Notes: a model not told the origin generated them from the sequence alone. A stretch of DNA of 54,046 nucleotides from an uncultured Bacteroidaceae bacterium (GCA_905235525.1 CAJOLW010000032.1:1-54046), one strand, 5' to 3'; counted from the first letter of the stretch, positions 1 to 10,388 are shown. Made by a program: numbers and translations.

Positions 1-354
1 TTGTGGTTTGGTCACTACAAAGTTACTAAAAATATCGCTAATGTACTAATAATTAAACAATTATTTTTAATAAATTTTCATCGAACTCACGTTAATTTAG
101 TCAACTTTCGCAAGTGCTCAACTTCTTTGGAGCTAAAGTAGTTAAAGCCCAATGTGATGCTGGTGTCAGACTATCGGCTTTTAACTCCTGAGCGGAGCGA
201 TAACTCCTTATAACTCCTTTAACTCCAAAGAAATAAAACATACGAAACTTGAATAATTAATGTTTAATTTAATGTCCAACTTTTCGGGGTCACATCAAAA
301 TAGGCACATCCTCTTTTTTTGTTGGGGGATGGAGGGAACCGATAAGAAATAATG
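1..354. other. Gene-free A+T-rich region with short direct repeats
   Basis: No frame here stays open for a plausible gene, and the first convincing gene ends at 355 on the minus strand. Positions 183-229 hold three to four copies of a TAACTCC motif spaced 9-10 nt apart (plus a diverged stretch). TTCTTTGGAGCTA (123-135) is an inverted copy, with one mismatch, of 220-232, so about 110 nt could fold. I see no tRNA and no terminator with a clear U-tract. Confidence 0.6.
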
Positions 355-1968
355 TCAAATTTTTTGTTGGTGTATGTGAATTTGTTGATACTGCGCCAGC
401 ATTTCCGCACATCTTTCTCCATCCACACCTGCACTCACAATACCGCCTGCATAGCCGGCACCCTCTCCACAGGGGAACAGTCCTTGCAGGCGGATGTGCT
501 GCAACGTCTCACGGTCGCGGAGAATGCGTACAGGAGCGGAGGTGCGTGTCTCCACGCCAATCATCACAGCCTCGTTCGTCAGGAAACCGTGGCATGCCTT
601 GCCAAAGTTCTTGAAACCCTGCTGTAAGCGTTTCGACACAAAGTCGGGCATCCAAAAGTGCATCGGAGTGCTGATGAGTCCGGGAGTGTAAGATGATTTG
701 GGCAAGTCGTAACTCCCCTTGCCATTCACGAAATGCGCCATCCGCTGAGCAGGAGCCGTCTGTTGGCGATTGCCCTGCATCCATGCGGTGTATTCGAGCC
801 GTTCTTGAAACTCCATCATCGCCAACGCACCTCCCTTCACCTCCACATTCGGCACTGGGGGCAACTCCAGAAGCGAACGCTCGTTCATGTCCTCCACATG
901 CGTCTCCACCACCATGCCAGAATTGCTCCACGGACTGTTGCGCTGCGAATTGCTCATGCCGTTCACCACCAATTGGTTCGGTCCACTCGCCGCTGGCACA
1001 ACCGTTCCACCCGGACACATGCAGAAGGAATAGACTCCGCGTCCATCCACCTGAGTGACAAACGAATACTCGGCAGCAGGCAGATACTCACCCCTGCCCT
1101 CTCGACGGTGATATTGAATCTGGTCAATGAGTTCAGACGGGTGTTCCAGGCGTACACCCACTGCTATGTCTTTTGCCTCAATCTCGATGCCTTGTGCGTA
1201 GAGGTAGCGATAGACATCCCTTGCACTGTGTCCTGTCGCCAGAATGACAGGCCCCAAGAAAGTCTTGTCGCCACAACGAATGCCTTCCACCTTGTTCCCT
1301 TTGAGCAGAATGGCATCCATCTTGGTCTCGAAATGTACCTCGCCCCCACAACGGATGATGGTGTTACGCATCGCCTCGATGATGTTCGGCAATTTGTCCG
1401 TACCCAAATGGGGATGGGCGTCTGCCAAGATGTTGGTGCTGGCTCCATGCTGGCAAAACACATTGAGAATCTTCTCCACATTGCCACGTTTCTTGCTTCG
1501 CGTGTATAACTTTCCATCGGAGAAAGCCCCTGCCCCACCCTCGCCGAAGGAATAGTTCGACTCGGGATCTACCTGCTGGGTGCGGGAAATCTGTGCGATG
1601 TCTTTCCGACGCTCGTGTACACTCTTGCCACGTTCCACCACAACGGGTCTGATGCCCAATTCTATCAGTCTCAACGCCGCGAACAAACCACCGGGTCCTG
1701 CACCCACCACCACAGCCTGCGGACGACCTTCCACATTCGGATAATCAACACGTTCAAAAGCATCATCTTCAGGCAGTTCGTTTACATATACCCGCACTTT
1801 CAGATTCACATAGATGGTTCTTTGCCGTGCATCAATACTCCTTTTCAACACCCTCACAGCTACCACCTCATGAACTGACAAACCTTTTTCTTCTTGTAAA
1901 AACTGTTTGATGCCTTCCTCACTTGCTGCCTGTTGGGGCAGAACTCTTATTTGATATTCCTCTGTCAT
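355..1968 (-). CDS. FAD-dependent oxidoreductase of the COG2509 type
   Basis: The 537-residue protein resembles the uncharacterised FAD-dependent dehydrogenases found as single genes in many bacteria. Residues 1-75 form a small N-terminal domain. A Rossmann dinucleotide-binding loop GAGPGG lies at residues 89-94, followed by an acidic/basic strand end (VVVERGK). The stretch SFGEGGAGAFSDGKL near residue 143 is typical of this family. There is no signal peptide, so it is probably cytosolic. The substrate is not known for this family and nothing nearby suggests one. The gene diverges from dnaX and has its own -7 box at 1988-1996. Its start is the only well-placed ATG, 20 nt from that box. Confidence 0.85.
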   Translation of the reverse strand: MTEEYQIRVLPQQAASEEGIKQFLQEEKGLSVHEVVAVRVLKRSIDARQRTIYVNLKVRVYVNELPEDDAFERVDYPNVEGRPQAVVVGAGPGGLFAALRLIELGIRPVVVERGKSVHERRKDIAQISRTQQVDPESNYSFGEGGAGAFSDGKLYTRSKKRGNVEKILNVFCQHGASTNILADAHPHLGTDKLPNIIEAMRNTIIRCGGEVHFETKMDAILLKGNKVEGIRCGDKTFLGPVILATGHSARDVYRYLYAQGIEIEAKDIAVGVRLEHPSELIDQIQYHRREGRGEYLPAAEYSFVTQVDGRGVYSFCMCPGGTVVPAASGPNQLVVNGMSNSQRNSPWSNSGMVVETHVEDMNERSLLELPPVPNVEVKGGALAMMEFQERLEYTAWMQGNRQQTAPAQRMAHFVNGKGSYDLPKSSYTPGLISTPMHFWMPDFVSKRLQQGFKNFGKACHGFLTNEAVMIGVETRTSAPVRILRDRETLQHIRLQGLFPCGEGAGYAGGIVSAGVDGERCAEMLAQYQQIHIHQQKI

Positions 1969-1987
1969 AGTTTTTTTTATTTTATGT

Positions 1988-1996
1988 ACAAAGGTA
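1988..1996 (-). promoter_or_regulatory. Bacteroidetes -7 promoter box for the FAD oxidoreductase
   Basis: On the minus strand this reads TACCTTTGT, matching the Bacteroidetes sigma -7 consensus TAnnTTTG(C/T). It lies 20 nt before the start codon of the gene ending at 355. Only the -7 box was judged; no clear -33 TTG is seen. Confidence 0.6.
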
Positions 1997-2009
1997 AGGA
2001 TTTTTTTTT

Positions 2010-2018
2010 TAACTTTGC
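2010..2018 (+). promoter_or_regulatory. Bacteroidetes -7 promoter box for the dnaX operon
   Basis: TAACTTTGC matches the TAnnTTTG consensus and lies 19 nt before the dnaX ATG. It is back to back with the divergent box at 1988-1996, so both units would be read from a 68-nt intergenic region. Confidence 0.6.
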
Positions 2019-2036
2019 AAAAATATTAGTAGCAAC

Positions 2037-3821
2037 ATGGATAACTATATTGTTTCGGCACGGAAGTACCGCCCCATGACCTTCGACTCGGTGGTTGGTC
2101 AAGGGGCTTTGACGGTGACGCTGAAGAATGCCATCCAGAGCGGGCGGTTGGCACATGCTTACCTGTTCTGTGGACCACGTGGTGTGGGAAAGACCACTTG
2201 TGCACGTATCTTTGCAAAGACCATCAACTGTCTCAATCCCCAATCTAACGGCGAGGCTTGTGGCGAGTGTGAGTCGTGCAAGGCGTTCAACGAGCAGCGA
2301 TCGTACAACATCCACGAACTGGATGCTGCGTCGAACAACTCGGTGGAAGACATTCGCCAGTTGATTGAGCAAGTGAGGATTCCGCCCCAGATTGGCAAGT
2401 ATAAGGTGTTCATCATCGATGAGGTTCACATGCTCTCACAGGCTGCCTTCAATGCGTTCCTAAAGACACTGGAGGAACCTCCTCATCACGCCATCTTCAT
2501 TCTCGCCACCACTGAGAAGCACAAGATTCTGCCCACCATCATGAGCCGTTGTCAGATTTATGACTTCAAGCGCATGGGTGTGAACGACATTGTGGGACAT
2601 CTGAAGAATGTGGCAGAGAAAGAAGGCATCACGGTGGAAGACGCGGCTCTGAACATCATCGCTCAAAAGGCTGATGGCGGTATGCGCGACGCACTGAGCA
2701 TCTTCGACCAGGTGGCATCGTTCTGCGGTGGCAACATCACGTATCAACGTACCATCGAGAACCTGAACGTGCTCGATTATGACTACTATTTCCGCTTGAC
2801 AGACTTTTTCCTTGAAGGCAAGATTACGGAGTGCATGCTCACACTGAATGAGATTCTCTCTAAGGGCTTCGAGGGACAATATTTCATTACTGGTCTTTCA
2901 AGCCACTTCCGCAACCTGTTGGTGAGTCAAGATGCCCAAATGGTCGGACTCATTGAAGCAAGTGAGGAAGTGCGCAACCGATATAAGGAGCAGGCAAAGA
3001 AATGTAAGCCGCAGTTCTTGTTCCGTGCCATGAAACTGGCAAACGACTGCGACCTCAACTACAAGCAGAGCCAGAACAAGCGGCTGCTGGTGGAAATTAC
3101 CCTCATCGAGATGGCTCAACTCTCCTCCGATGACGGGGAGGCTTCCGGGCTTTGCCCTACGAAGATTCTGAAACCCATATTTAGCAAACTGAGAGGTAAC
3201 AACGCCTCTCCTGCTCCAGCAGCGAGTGAAACAAGGAAGACGTCACCCGCTGCCACTGTTCCTACTGCCACAATCGCTCCCACCGAAAGGATGCAAACAC
3301 CCCCTACACTCGCTCAGCAAGTGCAGCACCTCTCGTCACCCAAGCAACCGGGAACCATCCGCATGAAGGGATTCTCCATCCGACGACCCGCCGCAACTGA
3401 AAATGTGCCAGCGGAAGAACAAGCGGTGAAAGAACCTGAACCAACTTTCGAAGACCGACCCGTTGACAACGTCAATCTGACCATTGAATGGCGCAAGTTT
3501 GCCCATAGCCTTCCTCACGAAGATGTGGCGCTGTCACATCAACTGGACAACATGGAGCCGATACTGCAAGAGGACGGCTTCACATTTCTGATTATTGCCG
3601 ACAACCCCGTGCTGCAACAGGAACTGGCTAAACGGCAGCCAGCCATCGAGGCTTATCTGAGAAAAGCCTTGCAAAACAAACGGCTGTGCATGACCACCCG
3701 ACTGCGTGAGGTAACGGACAAACGGAAGGTCTTCACTCGCGCGGAGATTCTCAACCAGATGCTCCAGCAGAGCGAGGCACTGCGAAAACTGAAAGAAGAA
3801 TTTGAACTGGAATTGACATAA
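2037..3821 (+). CDS. dnaX: DNA polymerase III clamp-loader subunit gamma/tau
   Basis: DnaX is the ATPase of the clamp loader that places the sliding clamp on DNA. The 594-residue protein has a Walker A loop GPRGVGKT at residues 46-53, a zinc module with Cys65, Cys75, Cys78 and Cys81, a DEVH Walker B motif at 128-131, and the SRC sensor in [10 protein letters not shown]. After about residue 370 comes a Pro/Ala/Thr-rich linker of low complexity, then a C-terminal domain that would fit tau-type contacts with the polymerase. I saw no canonical A-rich slippery site for a shortened gamma form. It is first in a + strand run, with trmB starting 2 nt after its stop. Confidence 0.95.
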   Translation: MDNYIVSARKYRPMTFDSVVGQGALTVTLKNAIQSGRLAHAYLFCGPRGVGKTTCARIFAKTINCLNPQSNGEACGECESCKAFNEQRSYNIHELDAASNNSVEDIRQLIEQVRIPPQIGKYKVFIIDEVHMLSQAAFNAFLKTLEEPPHHAIFILATTEKHKILPTIMSRCQIYDFKRMGVNDIVGHLKNVAEKEGITVEDAALNIIAQKADGGMRDALSIFDQVASFCGGNITYQRTIENLNVLDYDYYFRLTDFFLEGKITECMLTLNEILSKGFEGQYFITGLSSHFRNLLVSQDAQMVGLIEASEEVRNRYKEQAKKCKPQFLFRAMKLANDCDLNYKQSQNKRLLVEITLIEMAQLSSDDGEASGLCPTKILKPIFSKLRGNNASPAPAASETRKTSPAATVPTATIAPTERMQTPPTLAQQVQHLSSPKQPGTIRMKGFSIRRPAATENVPAEEQAVKEPEPTFEDRPVDNVNLTIEWRKFAHSLPHEDVALSHQLDNMEPILQEDGFTFLIIADNPVLQQELAKRQPAIEAYLRKALQNKRLCMTTRLREVTDKRKVFTRAEILNQMLQQSEALRKLKEEFELELT

Positions 3822-3823
3822 AC

Positions 3824-4585
3824 ATGGGAAAAGGTAAACTGGCGAAATTTGCCGAGATGGCGGAAAACCCGCTCGTAGTGGAGTGTCCCTTCTGGCAACT
3901 GGAGAAGAAAGGTTTTCCATTACAAGGACTTTGGTGCCGCAATTTCTTCAAAAACGGCAATCCTATTGTTCTCGAACTGGGTTGTGGACGAGGTGAATAC
4001 ACCATTGGCCTGGCTCGTCGATTCCCTGACAAGAACTTCATCGGAGTTGATATCAAGGGAGCACGAATGTGGCACGGCGCCAAGACCGCACTGGAGGAAG
4101 GCATGAAGAACGTCGCCTTCCTGCGAACCAACATCGAGTGCATCGACGGCTTCTTTGCCCCCAACGAGGTGGCTGAACTATGGCTCACCTTCTCCGACCC
4201 ACAGATGAAGAAAGCCACCAAGCGGCTCACCTCCACCTTCTTCATGGAGCGTTATAGGAAGTTCCTCATCGATGGCGGCCTCATCAACGTGAAGACCGAC
4301 TCAAACTTCCTCGCCACATATACCCAATATATGGTGGAGAAGAACGGTCTGCCCATGACGCAATGCACCTTCGACCTATATGCAGAGAAGGACGTAGATT
4401 CATCCCTCACCGACATCCGCACCTACTACGAAGGCATGTGGCTGGAACGTGGCATTCCCATCAAATACCTTCAGTTCCGTCTGCCTCAAAACGGCACACT
4501 CGAAGAGCCTGACATTGAGATTCCCGTGGATGGCTACCGTTCCTACAACCATGAAGTAGTCAGCACCAGAAAGACAGGCAAATAA
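3824..4585 (+). CDS. trmB: tRNA (guanine-N7-)-methyltransferase
   Basis: TrmB makes 7-methylguanosine at position 46 of tRNA using S-adenosylmethionine. The 253-residue protein carries the SAM-binding motif [15 protein letters not shown] near residues 50-64, the acidic strand end [11 protein letters not shown], and the family motif [10 protein letters not shown] (usually PDPW.K) near residue 125. It starts 2 nt after dnaX, so translational coupling is likely. In many Bacteroidota an mrp gene follows trmB directly; here the large RM gene lies between them. Confidence 0.93.
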   Translation: MGKGKLAKFAEMAENPLVVECPFWQLEKKGFPLQGLWCRNFFKNGNPIVLELGCGRGEYTIGLARRFPDKNFIGVDIKGARMWHGAKTALEEGMKNVAFLRTNIECIDGFFAPNEVAELWLTFSDPQMKKATKRLTSTFFMERYRKFLIDGGLINVKTDSNFLATYTQYMVEKNGLPMTQCTFDLYAEKDVDSSLTDIRTYYEGMWLERGIPIKYLQFRLPQNGTLEEPDIEIPVDGYRSYNHEVVSTRKTGK

Positions 4586-4619
4586 AATTCCCATTATTCT
4601 AATTCCATAGAGCAAGCAT

Positions 4620-7600
4620 ATGACAGAAGAACAATATATTTCTGAAATAAATTTACTAGAACAAACGGGCAAGGCAAAAGAGCACAGCTATCGTTTGGCA
4701 CTGCAGCAACTACTCAACACGAAGTTGCCAAACATGATTATCATCAACGATGGAGCAAGGATAGAATGCGGTGCGCCCGATTTTCAGGTAATTGAAAAGG
4801 CAAACAGGCTTCCTATTTTCTATGTGGAGACAAAGCAAATAGGTGACAACGATCTGAAAGGAATGAAGCAGAACAAGAAACAATTCGATCGATACAAAAA
4901 ATCGTTGAGTCTCATTGTTTTTACTGATTATCTTCAGTTCTACATCTATAAAGACGGGGAACTCTCCGATGTCGTGGTGCTCGCAGAACAGACTGAAGAT
5001 GGAATTGTATTAAAAAAGGAAAATGTAGCACGATTTGAGTCCATTGTAAGCACTTTATCAACAAGCACTCCTACACCCATACGCTCTGCGGCTATGTTAG
5101 CAGAACGCATGGCCGCTAAAGCACGACTGCTGGAACACGTCATCTACCAATCGATTGAACAAGCCTTTAGACAAAGGAAGAATGGAAATCATGATGATGA
5201 AGAAGACGAAGATTTTGAACAATATGAAGATTTGGTGGACCTTTATGAGGCTTTTAAAAGTGTGCTGATTGACAGTCTTGATACTAACGTCTTTGCCGAT
5301 TTGTATGCCCAAACTGTCACATACGGTCTATTTGCAGCAAGACTCCAAGACAATGGAGAATATAAAGAGTTCTCTCGTATGTCTGCAGGCTTATTCATAC
5401 CGAAAACTTACCCACTGCTCAAACAAATTTTTCAATCATTGGCATCTTCTTACGTGGATGATAGTTTCGCTTGGATTATTGACGATCTTGTATCCTTGTT
5501 CCGTAACACAGACGTAAGAAAACTCCTCGAAAGTTATTACAACAACACTCGCAGGAACGACCCGATGATTCGCTTCTATGAAGACTTTCTACAAGCTTAT
5601 GATCCAAAGAAAAAGGATATTTGTGGTGTCTATTACACTCCAGAACAAGTGGTTGACTTCATTGTAAATAGTGTGGATGAAATTCTACAAAATGATTTTG
5701 AGCTTCCACTGGGCTTGGGAGACTATAGCAAAATTAACCATCAAATCGTGGATATCGATCCCAATACACCCGATGGCTACGCCCGAAAAACGAGAGTCTT
5801 CCACAAGGTACAGATTCTTGATCCCGCTGCTGGTACAGGAACATTCTTAGCAGAAATTGTGAAAGTCATCTACAGCAAATTTCAAAATCAACCCGCTCTT
5901 TGGCAAGAATATGTAGAGAACGAGTTATTTCCACGATTGAACGGTTTTGAGTTTATGATGGCTCCTTACTCCATCGCCCACATTAAACTGGACTTATTAC
6001 TTTCAGAGACAGGATTCAAGCATTCCGGGAACAAACGGTTGAACATATATTTGGCAGATTCGCTGAAAGCACCAAACGACAACCCTATCAATACAAATTT
6101 TGCGTATAAGCTATCACGAGAAATCAAAAAAGCAGACCGTATTAAACGTAACAAACCTATCATGGTCATGGTGGGCAATCCACCCTACAACGGTGAAAGC
6201 ATCAATAAGGATAAATGGATCATGGAAAAGCTGGAACAATACAAAAGAGAACCAGGGCATTCCTACAATATAGAGGACACCAAATGGGTGAACGACGACT
6301 ATGTGAAGTTTATCAGACTTGCCCAAAACTATATCGAACGTGGTGGTACTGGCATTGTGGCATTCATCAATCCACATGGATACCTGGACAATCCCACCTT
6401 CCGTGGTATGCGCTACGAACTGCTTAAAGCATTTGATGAGATCCGCATCATCAATCTGCACGGCAACACGAAGAAAAAGGAAGTATGCCCTGACGGTAGC
6501 AAAGACGAGAATGTCTTCAACATCCAGCAGGGCGTGTGCATCAACATCTTTATCAAAACGGGGAAGCAACCAAAAGATGAGCTGGGAAAGGTGTACTATG
6601 CAGACGTATGGGGTAAGAAACGACAAAAGTTAGACTTTCTAAAAGACTCTTCCATCAAAGACCTACAATTCATAGAAGTCACGCCCAAAGCACCACGCTA
6701 CTATTTTATCCCTATGGATGACAGCAAGGAAGAAGAGTTTTTCAGTGGAATCAACCTGGCTACGATGTTCAACGTGGGAGGTGTAGGAATGTGCACTAAA
6801 CGTGATCGCCTAGCATACCACTACACGAAAAAGGCCCTCAAACAGGTGTTGCACGACTTCAATGACCTGAACGAAGTAGAAGTGAAGAAGAAATACGACA
6901 TCAGAAAAGAAAGCCGAGACCAGAAAGTCGCTTTCGCACAAAAAAACATCAAAACAACAGGAGTGAAAGACGAATATATCCACGCTGCAATCTACCGTCC
7001 ATTCGACAAACGGTACACTTATTTCACAAACAAATCCAAAGGGTTCATCGCCTATCCTGTTTTTGAAACTATGCACCACTTTGTCGACACTGAGAACTTG
7101 GGCCTCATCATTGGCCAACAAGGACAAGTGGTTGGCAACATGCCGTGGAATCTTGCATTCATCACAGACAGTATCACAGACCTCAACGTCTTCTATCGGG
7201 GTGGCGGATACGTCTATCCACTATTTGTAACAGAGCAAGTAGGCAATCAAATGCAGGTAAGAGTCAATATCAAACCAGACATCCTACAAACGATTGAGGC
7301 TCACTTGGAAGAGCCCATTGAGCCACACGAACTGCTCTACTATATTTACGCAATCCTCCATTCCAATCGCTACAGGATGTCTTATAAACCGTATTTAGAT
7401 TACAATTTCCCACATATTCCTCTTCCTCAGAAAGAAACGTATCATCAACTTGCAATCCTTGGCAAACAGCTAACCGACTTGCATCTAATGCGTCTATCTT
7501 CAGCATGGACTGTAGAAACTACATACAACGGGAAAGGCGACAGCAAGGTAGAAACATTCTCTTTTGAGAAAAAAACAACACAAGAAGGGAATGGAAGAGT

Positions 7601-7808
7601 AAGAATCAACTTAACACAATACTTCGATAATATTCCAGAAGAAGCCTACAACTTTCATGTGGGAGGTTACCAACCTTTGCAAAAGTGGCTAAAGGACCGA
7701 AAAGGTGAAGTGCTCAGTTTTGAAAGCATCCGCCATTACGAAGAGATGGTTTATGCCATCACAGAAACTTTACACCTCATGAAACAAATTGACGATATCA
7801 ATCAATAA
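4620..7808 (+). CDS. Single-chain type IIG-like restriction-modification enzyme
   Basis: The 1062-residue protein appears to join nuclease, N6-adenine methyltransferase and target recognition in one chain. At the N-terminus a PD-(D/E)XK-like site is seen as GAPDF (Asp54) and VETK (Glu70, Lys72), with an upstream EHSYR helix as in Mrr/type ISP nucleases. A helical linker follows. The methyltransferase part has YYTPEQVVDFI near residue 340, motif I DPAAGTG at 401-407 and motif IV NPPY at 520-523, the mark of an N6-adenine enzyme. The C-terminal 350 or so residues probably recognise DNA. No helicase motifs are seen, unlike type ISP enzymes, and no separate specificity gene is nearby. It sits 34 nt after trmB and 9 nt before mrp, and looks A+T-richer in codon use than both, suggesting acquisition. 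Which bases it recognises cannot be told. Confidence 0.85.
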   Translation: MTEEQYISEINLLEQTGKAKEHSYRLALQQLLNTKLPNMIIINDGARIECGAPDFQVIEKANRLPIFYVETKQIGDNDLKGMKQNKKQFDRYKKSLSLIVFTDYLQFYIYKDGELSDVVVLAEQTEDGIVLKKENVARFESIVSTLSTSTPTPIRSAAMLAERMAAKARLLEHVIYQSIEQAFRQRKNGNHDDEEDEDFEQYEDLVDLYEAFKSVLIDSLDTNVFADLYAQTVTYGLFAARLQDNGEYKEFSRMSAGLFIPKTYPLLKQIFQSLASSYVDDSFAWIIDDLVSLFRNTDVRKLLESYYNNTRRNDPMIRFYEDFLQAYDPKKKDICGVYYTPEQVVDFIVNSVDEILQNDFELPLGLGDYSKINHQIVDIDPNTPDGYARKTRVFHKVQILDPAAGTGTFLAEIVKVIYSKFQNQPALWQEYVENELFPRLNGFEFMMAPYSIAHIKLDLLLSETGFKHSGNKRLNIYLADSLKAPNDNPINTNFAYKLSREIKKADRIKRNKPIMVMVGNPPYNGESINKDKWIMEKLEQYKREPGHSYNIEDTKWVNDDYVKFIRLAQNYIERGGTGIVAFINPHGYLDNPTFRGMRYELLKAFDEIRIINLHGNTKKKEVCPDGSKDENVFNIQQGVCINIFIKTGKQPKDELGKVYYADVWGKKRQKLDFLKDSSIKDLQFIEVTPKAPRYYFIPMDDSKEEEFFSGINLATMFNVGGVGMCTKRDRLAYHYTKKALKQVLHDFNDLNEVEVKKKYDIRKESRDQKVAFAQKNIKTTGVKDEYIHAAIYRPFDKRYTYFTNKSKGFIAYPVFETMHHFVDTENLGLIIGQQGQVVGNMPWNLAFITDSITDLNVFYRGGGYVYPLFVTEQVGNQMQVRVNIKPDILQTIEAHLEEPIEPHELLYYIYAILHSNRYRMSYKPYLDYNFPHIPLPQKETYHQLAILGKQLTDLHLMRLSSAWTVETTYNGKGDSKVETFSFEKKTTQEGNGRVRINLTQYFDNIPEEAYNFHVGGYQPLQKWLKDRKGEVLSFESIRHYEEMVYAITETLHLMKQIDDINQ

Positions 7809-7817
7809 ATAGCAATT

Positions 7818-8864
7818 ATGACTATATATCCAAAACTCATACACGATGCCCTCGCCACCGTCCGTTATCCGGGCAACGGCAAGAGCATCATGGAGAATGA
7901 AATGCTGGAAGATGACCTCCGCATTGATGGCATGAAGGTCTCTTTCTCGCTGATTTTTGAGAAAGAGACAGACCCTTTCAAGAAATCGGTAGTAAAGGCG
8001 GCTGAGGCAGCCATCAGGACGTTTGTGCATCCCGATGTGGAAGTAATCGTCGGCACCAAGTCGAAGACTGCCCTGCCCCCAGAGCCAGATAAACTTCTGC
8101 CTGGCGTGAAGAACATCATCGCCGTCAGTTCAGGCAAGGGCGGTGTGGGCAAATCAACAGTCACTGCGAACCTCGCCATCGGCTTAGCCAGACTGGGGTA
8201 TCGTGTGGGATTGTTGGATACAGACATCTTCGGCCCTTCCATGCCCAAGATGTTTGGTGTGGAGGAAGAACGTCCCTATGCTGTGCAGGTGGAGGGAAGA
8301 GACCTCATCGTACCTATTGAAAAGTATGGCGTGAAACTGCTTTCCATCGGCTTTTTCGTCAACCCTAACGAAGCGACGCTATGGCGTGGCGGCATGGCAT
8401 CGAATGCCCTCAAACAACTCATCTCTGATGTTCAATGGGGGGATCTCGATTACTTCATCCTCGACACACCTCCTGGTACCAGCGACATCCACCTAACACT
8501 GTTGCAGACATTAGGCATCACGGGAGCCATCATCGTATCGACCCCTCAACAAGTGGCATTGGCAGATGCGAGAAAGGGCATCAGCATGTACATGAACGAG
8601 AAGGTCAATGTGCCCATCCTCGGACTGGTCGAGAATATGGCGTGGTTCACTCCTGCCGAATTGCCTGAAAACAAATACTACATCTTCGGCAAAGAAGGCG
8701 GGAAGCAATTAGCAGAAGAATTGAATGTGCCGCTCCTGGCCCAGATTCCACTCATCCAATCGGTCTGTGAAACAGGTGACAAGGGTGAGCCAGCCGTGCT
8801 CAATCCAGCCTCGCCCGAGGGCATTGCCTTCATGAGCCTTGCTGCCAATGACACAAGTAGATAA
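7818..8864 (+). CDS. mrp: Mrp/NBP35-type P-loop ATPase, Fe-S cluster carrier family
   Basis: Mrp/ApbC proteins bind and transfer iron-sulfur clusters. Residues 1-80 form a MIP18/DUF59-like domain. The deviant Walker A loop SSGKGGVGKST is at 104-114, a DTDIFGPS switch at 135-142, and Walker B in FILDTPPGTSD. The C-terminal segment ENMAWFTP...YIFGKEGG matches the family, but the two cysteines that usually form the CxxC bridging-cluster site here are absent. ATPase function is well supported; cluster carriage is less certain. It starts 9 nt after the RM gene. Confidence 0.9.
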   Translation: MTIYPKLIHDALATVRYPGNGKSIMENEMLEDDLRIDGMKVSFSLIFEKETDPFKKSVVKAAEAAIRTFVHPDVEVIVGTKSKTALPPEPDKLLPGVKNIIAVSSGKGGVGKSTVTANLAIGLARLGYRVGLLDTDIFGPSMPKMFGVEEERPYAVQVEGRDLIVPIEKYGVKLLSIGFFVNPNEATLWRGGMASNALKQLISDVQWGDLDYFILDTPPGTSDIHLTLLQTLGITGAIIVSTPQQVALADARKGISMYMNEKVNVPILGLVENMAWFTPAELPENKYYIFGKEGGKQLAEELNVPLLAQIPLIQSVCETGDKGEPAVLNPASPEGIAFMSLAANDTSR

Positions 8865-8917
8865 ACGCAACCTGGAAATGGCACCCACACAACGAGTGGG
8901 CATTGAAAAATAAAGGT

Positions 8918-10339
8918 ATGTTATCTCTGCTCCATCCCCTCCCCCTTGAAGCAGAAGGCATTCCATCCCCTCCACAATTCACCTACCCCTTCTGCTATCG
9001 TCCTCACCCCCTTTGTCAACTGGCGGCAAAGGAGGTGATTGTTCATTGCTACAACACTCCTGAGATGTACCCCCACGAGGGGAAGATGTTTGGGGTGCTG
9101 GTGGTGGAGCATGAGGGGAAACGCTACTACCTCCGTGCATTCTCCGGCATTTACAATGGTTCTTATCATCACGAGGGTTTTGCGCCTCCCGTCTGCGATT
9201 TGCAGCAGGGGTATTTCCGAGAAGAGGAACAGCGGATTGTGGACTTGACCCACCAAATCAATGACTGTAGCAACGAGGCAGAGAAAGTGGAACTGAAAGC
9301 CTTGCGGAAAGAGAAGTCGCAAGCCCTACAGCAATGGACTTTCCGACAATTCCGTATGCTGAATGCGAACAAGGAAGTAGCAGACCTGCTTGACATCTTC
9401 AAGGATGCCAAGTCACCTTTCAGCGAGGAAGATTACATCGATTACAAAGAAGGACGGCTGACTGAAAAACCCAAACCAAACTACGGCATACCCCCTGCCG
9501 GATCTGGCGAATGCTGTGCGCCTAAACTTCTGCAATATGCCTACCAACATGGTTTGAGACCGATTTGTATGGAAGAGTTTTGGGTGGGACCTTCCCAAGG
9601 GAATGACATGCGCATCGAGGGACACTTCTACCCTGCCTGCCAACACAAATGCTTCCCCATCCTTTCGTTCATGCTGCAAGGACTGAATGTGGAGGAAAAT
9701 CCACTTTTTGCCCGTGGACAAGCACTGTTGAAGCAGGTATGCATCGTCCACGAAGACGACAGCATGCTGGTGGTTTACAAACCTTCGGGACTACTTTCCG
9801 TACCCAGCCGCAACCACGGCGAGGTGTCACTCGCGGAACATCTTTGCACCATCAATCCTGAAATCCGCCTTGTTCATCGACTTGACCAAGACACGTCTGG
9901 ACTACTTCTTGCAGGCAAAGACCTTGAAACCTGCAGAAAACTCCAACAGCAATTTGTTCGTCACGAGGTGAAGAAGAAATACGTGGCAATTCTTGAAACT
10001 CCGCTTCGTCCTGAGCAGCCACACGAAGGCATCATCTCCCTGCCTCTCTCTCGCAATCCTTTTGACTCTCCTCGCCAAGTGGTCAACCCACGTTACGGAA
10101 AGCCTGCCATCACACATTATATATATAAAGGGGATAGACGCATTGAACTCTATCCCCAAACAGGTCGCACTCATCAACTGCGCATCCACTGTGCTCACCC
10201 CGAAGGGCTTGGACACCCCATCAAAGGTGACATTCTCTACGGAACGGCTGCCGACCGCCTCTATCTGCATGCCGAAAGCATCACCTTTCAGCACCCCACT
10301 ACAGGTGAATGGATGACATTCAAAAAAAAGGAGTTTTAG
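8918..10339 (+). CDS. RluA-family pseudouridine synthase with N-terminal extension
   Basis: Enzymes of this family convert uridine to pseudouridine in rRNA or tRNA. The catalytic motif HRLDQDTSG is present with Asp323 (numbering from 8918), together with the downstream motif GRTHQLRIH. The first 290 residues are an extra domain with a coiled, Lys/Glu-rich helix, an arrangement I associate with Bacteroidota members of the family. I chose the ATG at 8918; a TTG at 8903 in the same frame would add five residues but is less likely. It closes the dnaX unit and is followed by a hairpin at 10325-10361. Which RNA it modifies cannot be told. Confidence 0.88.
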   Translation: MLSLLHPLPLEAEGIPSPPQFTYPFCYRPHPLCQLAAKEVIVHCYNTPEMYPHEGKMFGVLVVEHEGKRYYLRAFSGIYNGSYHHEGFAPPVCDLQQGYFREEEQRIVDLTHQINDCSNEAEKVELKALRKEKSQALQQWTFRQFRMLNANKEVADLLDIFKDAKSPFSEEDYIDYKEGRLTEKPKPNYGIPPAGSGECCAPKLLQYAYQHGLRPICMEEFWVGPSQGNDMRIEGHFYPACQHKCFPILSFMLQGLNVEENPLFARGQALLKQVCIVHEDDSMLVVYKPSGLLSVPSRNHGEVSLAEHLCTINPEIRLVHRLDQDTSGLLLAGKDLETCRKLQQQFVRHEVKKKYVAILETPLRPEQPHEGIISLPLSRNPFDSPRQVVNPRYGKPAITHYIYKGDRRIELYPQTGRTHQLRIHCAHPEGLGHPIKGDILYGTAADRLYLHAESITFQHPTTGEWMTFKKKEF

Positions 10340-10361
10340 GCATCAGCCTTCACTCCTTTTT
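10325..10361. terminator. Hairpin between convergent pseudouridine synthase and sstT
   Basis: AAAAAGGAGT (10325-10334) pairs with ACTCCTTTTT (10352-10361), and the loop contains a small inner stem AGGC/GCCT. The flanking A and T runs would give U-tracts in both directions, which suits two convergent genes. Confidence 0.5.
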
Positions 10362-10388
10362 CATTTTCTTGCTGTTATTCCATTCTTG

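Noticed and set aside
1-354. tRNA or small RNA gene
   Set aside because: No cloverleaf, T-loop consensus or clear promoter-terminator pair could be found; only short direct and inverted repeats.
2037-3821. dnaX frameshift to a short gamma subunit
   Set aside because: No run of A with a following hairpin like the one in Escherichia coli was seen.
4620-7808. Type ISP enzyme or BREX PglX
   Set aside because: No helicase motifs lie between nuclease and methyltransferase, and none of the other BREX genes is nearby.
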